NCBI GenBank assembly: GCA_020744425.1
Contig: JAGMUV010000013.1
Coordinates: forward strand, 930,001 to 994,000
Reading direction: 5' to 3'
Length of the DNA stretch: 64,000 nucleotides
Origin: Dactylonectria macrodidyma
Taxonomy: Eukaryota; Ascomycota; Sordariomycetes; Hypocreales; Nectriaceae
Of the stretch, positions 21,708 to 33,300 are shown piece by piece (position 1 is the first letter of the stretch; each line of letters starts with the position of its first letter). The notes beneath the pieces are model-generated. The model saw only the letters and a program-made list of their open reading frames with translations. It ran no database searches and was not told the origin of the DNA. The translations under genes were made by a program, and so were the position numbers.

Positions 21708-22634
21708 TCAGCGCGGCATTGGCACGCTGTCCTTCTTCCCGAACAGCCTCCTCAGCCCCTCTGCCATTGACTTCTTGCTTTTCAGCGGCGGCCTCACGGG
21801 CGGTCTCGTCGGGCCTCCCGGCTCGGCTGGCGGGGTCGGCAGTGGCGGATGCGAGCTCAGCGGTGATGGGCGCAGCGGGAGGCTGCTTGGGCCGGGGCTC
21901 GTTCTCGGCCTTTCTTGCTGGATCGGCTTCAGAGGCGGCGGTTTTATGGGCGGTAGTTTCAGTCCTTGGCGAGGGGTTTCTGCTGGTGTGCTGCTGCGGT
22001 CGTCGTTGCCCTCCACGTACTCGTCCTCGCTGTCATAGTCGATGTCGTCGTTGCAGTTGGCCTCATCTCCGCTGCCCGCGGGCACCTCCCTGACATCGTC
22101 CCCGCAGACGACGACGTACCAGCGTATGTCCTCGCCCTTCTGCAGCTCGTCCCGCAGCCGGGGGAACCACTCGTCCTGCTGGCGCATGCGGTACTTGGCC
22201 ATCTCGTCGACGACGTTGGCGCTCAGGTCGACGCGGACCACGTAGTCGGCGACGTAGGCGTAGGGCCGGGAGGGCAGCCTGGTGTCCTCCGGGTCGAACT
22301 CCTCCAGCAGCTTCACGGCGGACCAGGAGTTGGCGAGCACGGCGTCGCGGGACTCGGGCACCCGCGACGCCGGGACGGTGAAGTCGTCATCGTCATGAGA
22401 CCTCGGCGGCTCCTGTGACGCCGTGGACGGCCGGGGCTTGACGACGACGTCCAGAGGTAACGGTGCCGGGTCCGGCAACCAGTCGAAGCGCGCGTGCAGG
22501 TGTGAGAGGATGGCGAAGGACGTGGCCGGCCCGACGACCCAGTTCGAAGCAGCGTCCTCGATGTCGTTGAGGACGACATAGACGCGGAGGTCGCGCCGGT
22601 GCCACCGGAAGCCGTGGCACAGATACGTCGGCAT
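21708..22634 (-). CDS. Conserved fungal protein of unknown function, Pro-rich C-terminus
   Basis: Single exon, 308 aa from the ATG at 22634 (MPTYLCHGFRWHRRDLRVYVV); the frame is open further upstream but without an ATG. The N-terminal 60 residues (YLCHGFRWHRRDLRVYVVLNDIEDAA followed by NWVVGPATS) form a pattern shared by many ascomycete proteins and look like a small folded domain. A second folded stretch follows (PYAYVADYVVRVDLS, EWFPRLRDELQKGEDIRWYVVVCGDDVREV). The middle is acidic (DDIDYDSEDEYVEGNDD) and the C-terminal 90 residues are Pro/Arg/Lys-rich, with possible SH3-type PxxP sites (KLPPIKPPPLKPI), ending in a basic helix (SMAEGLRRLFGKK). No signal peptide or membrane segment. A role in signalling or cytoskeleton is only a guess. 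Confidence 0.78.
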   Translation of the reverse strand: MPTYLCHGFRWHRRDLRVYVVLNDIEDAASNWVVGPATSFAILSHLHARFDWLPDPAPLPLDVVVKPRPSTASQEPPRSHDDDDFTVPASRVPESRDAVLANSWSAVKLLEEFDPEDTRLPSRPYAYVADYVVRVDLSANVVDEMAKYRMRQQDEWFPRLRDELQKGEDIRWYVVVCGDDVREVPAGSGDEANCNDDIDYDSEDEYVEGNDDRSSTPAETPRQGLKLPPIKPPPLKPIQQERPRTSPGPSSLPLRPSPLSSHPPLPTPPAEPGGPTRPPVRPPLKSKKSMAEGLRRLFGKKDSVPMPR

Positions 22635-23617
22635 CGTTGAGGCCAAGCAGCGAGCAAAAGCGGCGCGATGCGGCGATGCGAATGCGACAGCGATAGCGCC
22701 TTCAAGGGCTTCAATTGCCGCCCACTCATCCAACAGCCCGCTCTCTCTTTTGTCTCAAAGCTCTTTGTCTCGGGCTCTCGACCGTCTCTTCGCGAGAAAT
22801 CCACTTCCGCTTACTGGGTGTCGTAGCCTCCAACGGGCGGAGCCGGGCTGACCAGAACAGCGAATGCTTCGTACTTCACTTCTTCCCTTTCTCAAGGCTT
22901 CAGATCCCAGGCCAAAAATAAAAATCGAAAAATCGAAAAAATCCCCGACATGCGCCCCTTACAAGTCGGAGAGTTTTAAACGTGTTTGGGAATCCCTTTT
23001 TCGGTCCTTGCGTTGCGCCGCCCCCCCTTTGGACGGCATACGTATTACAAGCCAGCCGTCCTTGGAAAGCGCAGAAATAAGTCATGCCTTATTTGGGACG
23101 ACAACCACGGCTAGGTGCCTGCTGAAGCGTAAGAAGTGCGTGAGCCAGGTCTCCCTGGCATGTGCATTAATGCGCGATTGGAAATGAATATAGGTATAAC
23201 CCCTGTGCGATTGTGGAATTTTGGTATTACAATGCGACATGACGTCCCCACGCCTGCATGCACGGGACTCTTATCATTTCTACAGGACAGACTAGAAAAG
23301 GCACCAGATCGCAGTACTCTATACATAGTAATGACACTTGAACAGGAAAGGAGACAGGTGAGCGTCATTAAGACTCATCCATGTAGGCGTCTATTATAAA
23401 TGTAAATCTGTCTGCCATTTTCCAACTGTTTTGTTCCAAATTTCAACCCAAAGCTATTTAATTCCATGGTATCCGCAAACAGCTATCATTGACATCATTC
23501 AACATCATCCAACACCATCTTATTCTCTTTTAACCAAGTATTTCCATCATCATGACCTATCAATGTCTCCTCTTCAAATATTCTTCAAAATATCTCCTGG
23601 ATCGTGAAGAGCGGTCC
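22635..23617. other. Intergenic, no supported gene
   Basis: Contains the promoter of the - strand gene at 22634 and the 3' flank of the homeodomain gene. AT-rich from 23390 to 23600 (TCATTGACATCATTCAACATCATCC repeats of CATCATTC/CATCATCC at about 23487-23515). No RNA gene seen. Confidence 0.4.
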
Positions 23618-26600
23618 CTAATTTCTGAAGCCATTCGGGTGCAGGCTCACACCGCCCATGTCGTCCACTCCCTCCATGTCCATCAACGATACTCCTCCAA
23701 AGTCTTGGGGATCGAACTCAAAGTTCATGTCTTGCAGGATGTTGTTGATGTCCTCGTCTGAGATGTTCACATCCATATTGCTTGGCAAAATAGAATCCGC
23801 ATTCGTGGCCTTTTCTGGCTGGCTGGTCTGGGGTCGCTTCTCCGACATCATAGCCTTGAACTTCGCAAGCAACACCAAGTCGTCGGCTGCCGTCGTATCA
23901 GAGTTAAGGATCTGGCGACCCCGAGCCTGAAGCATCTCGTCCGATGGCATGCGCCCTGTATCGGCCATGTAGCTCTCCACGAATTCCATAAGACCACGCT
24001 CCAGTTCGCGAGAGCAGAACACCATCGCTGGGCGCGTGTACTGAGACGACAAGCCCTCCAGGTACCCGTTCGCTCCCGAAGGGCATGCAGGGAATGACTT
24101 AGCGCCAGTTCTCATCGGGACCTGTACGTTGTTGTGGAATGGCTCGAGAGTCGACTTCGGGAAAGCGTATGGTGGTGCGAATCCCGTGCCGCCTTGCTCA
24201 AGCGCCCAGGCATTTCCTTCGGGTAGGCCAGGGCCGTCCTCCTTCAGCATACCGACTTGGCGTTTGAACCTCAAGAGCCACTCGGCGTTGTCTGCAGCAG
24301 TCTGGTTCCACGGATCATCACTACAAAAATGTCAGTCAATTTGTTCTCCTCAAGTCAAATTGAGTCGATATCACTTACTCGTCATAGAGAATCCAACGAG
24401 CCTGATGTTGCAGCTCGGCATCGGTCGGTACGTGCTGGTTGGGGTTGTTTGGTGACATCGTCGATGACACCCATCTTGTCAACTCCCTTGCCAATCGCTG
24501 GTAGCAGTTGGCATCATTCAAGAAAAATGGCCCAGGCCGGAGCGAGTTCGGGGAGCCTTGATGCTCCTGAGCATCTCTCATAGAGTATTCGGGCGACCTG
24601 TTGGTCGCAGCAGTGAAAGGAGTCTCGGTGAGTGTCGGTTGGGTGCTTGGCTGCAAGGAGACCGACGGTGAGCAATCAGACGATTCCGCTGCTCCCGCAA
24701 CAGGATGCCGGCCTCTGAAGCCTTTCAGCCAAGTGACGTTGTCGGCTGCGGTCTGGTTCCAACCGTCATCGAACTCGTAGATGATGATACGGGCCTCTCT
24801 CTGTAGGTCATCGTCTGTAGGTTCAAGTCCCAGAGACCTTTGAGTATTCAGGTAGTCGCCGAGCTCCCTCTCAAGCCTCGAGTAGCTATGGACGGTGGAG
24901 TCAATGAGTGTGGGATCAGTCGACCGGTAAACTTGGTCCTTAATGTCTTCGTTGCGTGGCAGATGAGCTCGACGTCTGAATGGGGCCAGCCAGTGAGTAG
25001 AGGATGTGACCAAGCGCAATAGCCAGTTAGCGATGGCATCTGAAGGGTGTGTCGACACCTCTTCGACGCGGCCAATAATGCGACACGCCTCTTCTTGCAG
25101 TTCATCGTCCATCGCAGTGAGTCCCAGCATTTTCTTGGCCTTGACAAACTCTTGGAGCTGCACCTCCATGGGGCACTCCTCGAACAAGTTGTCCTTGCCG
25201 TTAATTTTCAGTGATGCCAGCCTGTTTTCAGCTGCACCACGTAGGGGACCAAATCGCGCCTTTTCAGCCGACTTATCGGAGCTCATGATAATATCACGAA
25301 GCCAGGAAGGGAGCGTCGCAACTCCTCGAATTGACAACAATTCGCTCGCGAAAATAATACGACATCCTTCCACCATCAATTCTTCGTCGGTCGGTAGTCG
25401 GTTGTGCTGGTCCTCGTGGTTCGTCATGAAGTTTGCCAACTCCAGCTTGATCAACTCATAAGCATTTCGAGGCGATTCCGGCGGGCTTTGGTTTGCTACA
25501 TATGGCAATGGAGAGAGCCGTTCATAATGAATGAGATCTATTTCAGAAGTTAGACGCTTTAAGCTGATCTACCGGATATCGTAGAGGTCTCATACAAGGA
25601 GGGATAGAGTTTTCAACCATGTCGAGCACAGGGACTTCGAAACCCCAGTCACCCTTCCAGTCAGCCATGGAATAACCAGTCTTGAAATGCTCCGCCAAGT
25701 GATCGACTCGAATGGTCCATGTATCCATCACGATACCACAGAAACCGCACCGGGACCGGATTTCAGGAGAGGCGACTTTCCAGGAGTTCATAGACCAGTC
25801 TGAAAACTTGATGTTATGAACCAGGCGCAGATGTTGGTTGAGGTGATCTTTTCTGTAGAATGTCCTCTCTTCGCCTGATCGCTCTTGGCATGCTGAATGG
25901 TTGTGGCTCTCAATATGAGCATCATCTGGGTTGGCGAGACCGCAGAAAACGCAAGACAGTTGACCATTCTCTGGGTTGATGGCTCGAGGCCCGTGGGGAG
26001 AACAGACCCATCTCTCGAGAGATAGATGCAGCGATTTTTCGTGACGCTGCCAGTCGTGCTTCGTTCGGAAGGTTTCGGTACAGAATGTACACTGGAAGGT
26101 TTTGAGAGGAACTTTCAGGCTTGTGTTGTTTGTCTCATTACCCGGCTTCGCGGCTGTCCTTCTACGGCGGCGGCGACGGCCTCGGTTGTTGAAAGGGGCA
26201 GAACCAAAGGAACCCCAGGAGTTGCGCGACCCATGCGAGTAGGCCGAGCCAAATGACCCATTGCTAGAGTGGGAGGTGCCCAAACTGCTGGCAGATGACT
26301 GGTTGCAGAGAGATTTGCTTGAGCCATCATCCGTGTAGTGAAGGCTGAAAGGACTGTTCAGTCCTGATGACAGGCCTGACGAGGAGGCCGTGACGGCCCT
26401 AGCGATAGCAGTGACCGAAGCCGGTTCGTTCTCTGGGGGCGAATGCTCCCAACGCTGAAGTGGGTTCATAGCCTCGAGGGCAGGAGTGCCTCGTCGCTGA
26501 GGAATATCCACAGGACCTGACCAAGTGTTGAAGTGAGGGGATGTTGAGCGAGGCGCCTGGGCCTGGACTTTGCCACGACGGCGAGCATTGGCAAGCCAAT

Positions 26601-27324
26601 TGGTGATCTGGGTTTTGTTGAGTCCGGTCTGCCGCTGAAGCATTTCTTTCTCTTCATCGCTGGGGTAAGGGTGCCTGTTGTGTGTGGAGAGCCAGTTCTT
26701 CAAAATGCGAACAGACTCTCTGGAGAATCGAGCGCCGATTTTGGGGGGCGTCGTTGGTTTAGCACCGGCTTCAGCAAAGTTTGCCAGATCTGTTGCTGAT
26801 GTATTCCGCGATGACCTGAGAGAGTCGGCATGGCCATCCTCAGGAACGGTGTGGATGGGGTTGCATTCAGACGCTGGACACTGGTTGAGGGGAAAGTCGC
26901 TATTCTCGAGGTTGAGGAGTCCAAAGCCAGTACCAAAGCTGCATTCAACGCACAAAGCAACACAGCTGGTGCAGTAGCCCTTGGATTGGCCCTCTCGAAT
27001 GGTCTTGCACGAGAAGCCGCCAAGAGCGCAATTAGTACACGGCAAGGCAGGAAAGTCCCAATCGAGGGCGGGAGTCGAATCCAACTCGCCACACAGGGCG
27101 GGGACAACATCCTGCATGGCGAAGTTGTTCTCGGAAAAGTGTTGTAAGGCGCAGAAACTGAAGTCGTCCTCGTTGACATTTGCCAGGACGAGATCAATGT
27201 TGTCGTTGTCGTTCGGAGGGCCAAGGGTGGAGTCGGGATGAAAGGCGTTGTCAATGGGATTACCCAAGGCATCCCCGGCCTTGTCCCAATCGACAAACTC
27301 TTCCATCTCACGGAGGGTGGTCAT
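23618..27324 (-). CDS. Homeodomain (TALE/KN-type) and C2H2 zinc-finger transcription factor with five C-terminal repeats
   Basis: Three exons: 27324-25596, 25537-24379, 24320-23618; introns 58 nt each (GTATGA...AATAG; GTAAGT...TTGTAG); 1,196 aa. Residues 96-130 are Cys-rich ([23 protein letters not shown]). The homeodomain is at about 198-252 ([17 protein letters not shown], then [23 protein letters not shown] is the recognition helix with its W-x-N-x-R core). A basic stretch RGRRRRRRR at 381 may be a nuclear signal. C2H2-like fingers lie at about 411-433, 458-503 and around 527. The C-terminal half has five diverged units of about 60-95 residues whose core reads LxxELxxF...[32 protein letters not shown]; the two copies with [16 protein letters not shown] and [16 protein letters not shown] are closest. 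The protein should act in the nucleus; target unknown. The start is the first ATG in the coding-like part ([10 protein letters not shown]); MEEF at 27306 is an alternative. Confidence 0.88.
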
Positions 27325-28570
27325 GTCTGCGGCAGGTCGAAGGGCGCAATGCAGGCGAGATGTAATCAGGCGAAAGGCGTGAGTCTCATTGACACTGACG
27401 AGGGTGTGTGAAAGGCGTGACGATGACAAGCACCCGCCTTTGCGCAATGCTGTCAATCAAAGTCGACGAGGGTTTAGTCAAGTCGGTCCCACTTGGCCTG
27501 AGGTTGTATGCAAGTCCTTGACGCCTTTCGGATCGGAAGCAGTTAACATAAGGATGAAGGAAAAGGGGAGAAGACGAGTCAGCAAGCCGTGGAGGTCGGC
27601 ACAGTTTTGTTCAATCGATGGTGTTCTTGGTCGGATGGAGTCATGAGTGAGAGCCAGCCCATCAGACCAGCCAGTTGAGCCAGCAGAGCCAGTTCCAACC
27701 CGTTCCAGCCAGGCCAACCAGTCCAGTCACACCAACTCCCAGCGAAGGAGCCACCCAAGCCAAGGGGAAGGAAAGTGCCCCACCCAGCCGCGGCAGAAGA
27801 GGCAGGAGAGGACGAGGTCCCGTGCATGCCAGAATGTCAAGAGTGCGCCCTTCGATTGACAGGCAGCACGCTTTGAGGCCCAGAAAGGGTGGGCCAGTCC
27901 ACCAATTACGTCGTCTGACTGTGTCGGCTGGTGGCGCACACTGTATCCTTGGTGGCTCCTTCCGTGTCTGTGCGCCACATGCTGGGCGTGAAGCACAGAG
28001 TCAACAGCGTTTTGGGCCATGTCGGTGAGAGGGTCAGCTTTGCATGTCAGTGTCCCTAGCACTGTGTCAGGCCGGGTCCGGGGCTCCGCTAATCGTCCTT
28101 CGCAAGGCGTGGCCGCGCAGCCGCAAGCGATTTTCGAGGCTCTATTTTAGCCTGCCTGCAAGCCCGCCTGCATGTCCGCCTGCAAGCCCACCATCAAAAA
28201 GTCCACCACCACCACACCTGGACCAGCCCGAGACCGGCCCACCGCTTGCACCCTGGTCTTTGGCAAGTTGGAACCGTTCTTGCCGTTCCATTTAGGGTCC
28301 GCGGAATCGTTGGATCGTCGCTCTCGCGGGGGATTCGTCCAATTTCTCAATAGTTTGCCCCGACCGGAGTAATAGACCGGTCCGTGGCCGGAGTTGACCG
28401 CGACCGCCCGTTTCCCGTTTCCCCGCCCCCCGCCGTGGCCGCCGATGATCCACAGCCACAGCCACACAGCCACAACCACATCCGGGCTGCCTTGGCGTGC
28501 AATCTGTGATGCCCCACCTCAACTTTCATCAAAATCTCCGACTTTTTTTTGTGTTGAATGCACTGGAACA
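27325..28570. other. Upstream region of the homeodomain gene with short repeats
   Basis: Long promoter-side region. Carries degenerate CCAG(C/T)CAG-type repeats at about 27660-27730 and a three-copy repeat of GCCTGCAAGCCC/GCCTGCATGTCC at about 28151-28190. ORFs on both strands are read-throughs of these GC-rich repeats. No gene supported. Confidence 0.45.
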
Positions 28571-31500
28571 TTCTAGAGATGTTGTGTTAGGAAAGGGACG
28601 TAGTCTACTCCGTACACTGAACCACATGGCGCCAGCAGTCAGGGATTGTCGACTACGGGCTGACTGTGTGGTTGGAATTTCCCTGCTCGTGTGCTGTCTG
28701 CATGCTTTAGCCGCTGATCTCTGGCACCTCGCAACGCACCGTGTCCTATATCGCAGTGTTGCAGTCCGAATATTGGTAATCAACCCCGTCAGTGGCACAC
28801 ACCAAGTCGTACAGTATGTGTTTCTTTAGATGTTTATTAATATGTCAGACGAAATCCGGGGTGTCGCCTGTGGCGTCATGCGAACACAACCCCGCTCCCC
28901 CCAATGTCTCGGACGCACATGGCGTGGCACACGCCCGGTTACCTACAGTCCATGTAACGACAGTCCATGTATGACGGTCTCTGTACAACAGTCCAAGTAC
29001 CATACGAATAGTCCTCTTCCCCCTCACCTTTATCCAGAAAGCATGTCGCAACAATTACGAACGGTGACCCCGAGGAAGAGGCCGCTTTTCGGCGACTAGC
29101 CGTTAGGACTAGCAACTGCCGTTGCCTTGCGGAGATCAGAAGTTACACATTCCCAACCATCCAGATTGCATCTCGAACGTCTGTTTCTGTATACGGCTTG
29201 GACCTCCTCCGACAAAAATCATAGGGGTTTACGCCAGCAATTATGTTGCATTCTTGTCTCTGAACTTGAAGTCAATGATCGGTTGAAGAACTTGCATCTC
29301 CTTGGCCTGAGCTTGCTGGAGGCTGCCATTCCCAGATAATCTGAAAGCCATCAACTTTGCTATTCACATCAGAAGCCCTTTGAATAGCTCCTCAGTCTAC
29401 TTAGTTTCTTCCCTATGATGACCGTCATTCTCTTCATTTTCTGCTTTCTATACCAATTGTCCCTTTGATGCAACTTGCACCTAGCTTGTCACACAGCTTG
29501 ACGACCATGGAACTTGCCCAACGACGAAGTTCAACATGATCCATTCCGTACCCTACAGGCAGCGGAGATCTTGATTACGGAGCGACAGCGGTGTACTGGT
29601 TTGGGTTAGTCGCTGAGTGAGGCCGGCTGAAGGCGAGCGCAGCAGCTTTGGTAGACCTACGCTTTCATCTTATAGCATTGTCAAGTTCACCGCCTCTAGC
29701 CCTTAGGCGCTTAACTTGTAGCGAATTAGCCTCCTAGGGTATTTGGTTGCAGCATCAACTCAGACAGCAATTAGGGAGCGGTTGGTTCAGTTCAGGAGGT
29801 CTTGGGTTGCTAAAACTGACATTGAATCGTTGCAAGTTCAAGTCGGGTCGATGAAACCACGAGTCACGAACTTGATTCGAGTGAAAGAGTTGTTGCTGGG
29901 CCGAGCATCAAGGTTTGAATTCACGTGCCGTCAATGTCCACCCGGGATCAAACAGAGTGAGCCCATATATCAAGTCGTTAAAGTTGACCCAGCGAATCGA
30001 GATGTGATAAGTAGCTTGATACCTATCAATACTTTGGTCTAGCAGATCGGCTACTAGGTGTTCATGGGCTCTGAGAAGACTTAATTACGTGGATCCATTG
30101 GGGATACCGCTTCGTGGAAGGGGACTTACGATGTAAACGGCCAACCTCAGTCTTTGCAACATATTTGGTCGAATGCGACAGGCTGACTTCAGAGCACGCA
30201 TGGAGTACAGGAGAGAGCCGACTCTAATTTTCAGATCCAAAGATTTACTATAAGTAGCAGTGAGAAATTTGGTATACTTGCTAGGCTTTGTAGTCATACC
30301 ACGCTTGAATGTAAAAACTAAAATTGTCGCGGTCGATCACTGCCAGCGCCAATTTAGAACCGACGATGAATGCATTTGTGGCCAAGTTTCCGCGACTAGC
30401 CAGTACATTCAGATACCCCAATTCCTAGAGATTGGCGATTCGAACAGAAGCCGATATAATCATCCCTGGCGGGTTCCAATGCAACTGCACGGCTATTACT
30501 CTTGCAAAGGAGGCGTAACAGAGACCGGCCATAACCGTGACGATGTCGTGTAAAGCTAGTCTCAATCGGTTCACCATTGAGACTACGACACATATGTTGA
30601 ACTACACCCGCAAGTAGATCACAGACTTGTCAAATTGTGCGACTCTTGCTAGCAATTGTGGGCAAGCTGTCTCAGAAGGCGAACCACGCATGGCAAAGGC
30701 GTGTAATCAGATGACGCCAACCTGGTATATAGCATTATAAATAGGACCCTTAGGCCAGCTAGCCCCCATGATCCATTTTGCTTATCTCCCTGCTTCCTAC
30801 TACTTTTCACGCTGTTTGACAAGCTGTCGCAGCAAACCCTAGCCAAGTCCCCTTATCGCCAAACTACCCTAGACAATGAAGACTCCGCAAAGCGATTCAG
30901 GACAATGGTACCCAACTACTTGACTTGTCTAAGTTTATAAGCATTATGAATTTGACGCTGTTACTCTTAGCCCATAACAGGCAGTCAATTATCTTTGTTG
31001 ATAGTATTAGGAAACTACCTCTACGTCTTAGATAACCTCCCATTCTGTAGTGCTCTGGAGGTGGAGGGATTCCTGGAAGATGCTCGTTGTAGATCCGGGT
31101 TTCGGTACCAGTTCCGCGATGGAGTGCCTAAGAGTGATAACAAACAGTTGCCAAATACCAACTGTTTGTTTCCGGCTGTCATGCACGCACCTAGGCGCCT
31201 ACGGGGCGCTCAAAAGCTCATTTCTTGGTCTCTCACGAAGATGAGCAGTGATGCACCAAGATTGAAGACGAGTAGCGGGAGAGTGAGGGCTTTTAGTGTG
31301 TGTTTAACTGTCCCTCGTTTCCGAGAATAAGAGGTCGAATCCAACACATTACCTACAGAAGGCAAAGTGAGGACTGGGCTCGTCACCTGAGTGGGCATCT
31401 GGGCTTCATTCAACAAGTAGTATATACTTCCCAAGACAGGTGGCTTTGGAAACAGAAATTGGCACAGAATTCCGAGCTCGTGTGGCGAACACGCCATGGG

Positions 31501-33300
31501 ACTCAGGAGAACTTTATCATCTAGGAGTATTTTAAACTAAGCGCGAGCGAACCTGTTGGAAAACCTATCTCTGCGGCCGCCTGTGTGTGTGTGACAACGA
31601 GGAAGAAGGCGTGATACACTTCTTCAATATATTCACATGCATCGATACGACTAGTTCTAATGCTATTGAATTAACCATGAATCCATATGGTACTGTACTA
31701 TTGATAGCGATGTCGGTTTTAATGGAGGACCACTGCCGAGGGAACCCCTGAATAGAGCTGTCGACGAGGCTAGACGGGAGGTCTCCGGTAAAGGCAAGAG
31801 CTGGCAGATTCTCCGAGTCAGAAACGAAGCCAATTATGAGTTGCGCTGCATCATGAGGGGATAATAAGGTCAAACATTTAGTAGAATTATTTACAATCAT
31901 ACATCACGGAGATTGGACTTCGTCCCGTCAACTTCTGGTAATTAGTAAAGTGAAGGGTTATACAACTACTCACGCACTTTTATATAAAGAGCTTGAGTAT
32001 GCGCTGCAGAACATCGTATAGGCAATAGTGACTGGTTTCAATCACCGGCCATGCTTGTTTCGACGGTTCTAGTCCCCCAGGCTACACTCCACTTATAGCA
32101 TACGAGGGACTCTTTATTCAACCATGGCTATTATAGCTACTCATAACATTGGATCATTATCTTCTTTTTTTAAGCAGAAAATAAAAAAGTAGACTTGCCG
32201 TACGGAATTGCCTGCTCTGTCCACAACGGACTACTCTTGAGCCATTGGCTTGACTTTAATCCTCAACCTATGCAGCCCGTTTTCGTTGGAACCAGGGGGA
32301 TATGCAAGACTACGACTTGCGCTAGAGATTGAAAGATTCTCAAAGCCTCAGGAGGCACATTTTCCTCGCGGCTAGTCTTACCTCCCAGACAAGACAATCT
32401 AGTCAAGGTGTAGGTAGAACCAGCAATTAAGAAGGTCAAGTTTCGTCGAGACCAAACTCGCTCCATTTTATATCCATTATTCCCTCGCCTAATGGGTACA
32501 AAACGGGTTCTTTTGCGCTTATTGTTATTCGAATAGTATCGATATGTATTGGCCGCTGTCGACTGGATCCTCCCATCCCTTGTGGTGGTGGAAGATCTGC
32601 ATTGATACAAATCTTGCTATTGCCATGCTTATAACCTACATTTTAATGAGATATGAAAAACAAACTGCAATATTTCAATTACTGCACAACAGATCCTCCA
32701 GCGAATGAACGACGAGGGCCATGATCTGTACCGTGATCCGTCGGTGGCAGTGACAAAGCCATGAGAGCGATGCCAAAGCAATACCCCTCTTAACAGTGTT
32801 GCGATATCTACTTTCGAGGAAATCGAGTTTGGCTGATGAGATAAATGTACGTGCCTTTCGACCAAGCGTTTTCAGCACCATGTAGCATGCGGCTCATTTT
32901 TAGAGCAAGGAGCAGTGGATATTTCTGGGGTGCTAGTCCAGAGACAATAGGATGCGAGGTGATCTATGCTATCGTGAAGAGCATCGTTTACTATATGATG
33001 GCGTCCAAACGAGCTGGGCTTGGGGCTTTCATGTTTCAAGCTGTGAGAGACACTCGGGCAAAGCCCTTATCCATTCCTCTCTAGATGAACAGCATTGTTA
33101 TGACCAAAGTCGCGCACGACTTTCAAGATTTGAACATGGTGCTTGGATTGGTTTGAAACAAGTCGTGATATATCATTAAACTGTTTTCATGGTTGTTAGA
33201 TCGTCTAGACTACCAGAGACCATCGCAGAGGTGCATGTCCGTGGCTCGTATCTCACTATGAGCTCTGATCTAACACGAACAAGCTATGAAAAGCATCGTC
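28571..33300. other. About 4.7 kb gene-free region, possibly decayed repeat
   Basis: No ORF here has a recognisable domain, signal peptide or splice-consistent extension. Base composition swings between AT-rich and mixed. A (TG)n run sits at about 31579-31592. TGTTGGAAAACC at about 31554 resembles a Copia LTR start, but no matching end or second copy was found. This may be old, mutated transposon sequence; nothing can be assigned firmly. Confidence 0.4.

Noticed and set aside
31554..31900. Possible Copia LTR starting TGTTGGAAAACC, with a 111-residue - strand ORF
   Set aside because: No matching LTR end, no second copy, no target duplication, and the ORF lacks reverse-transcriptase or RNase H motifs.
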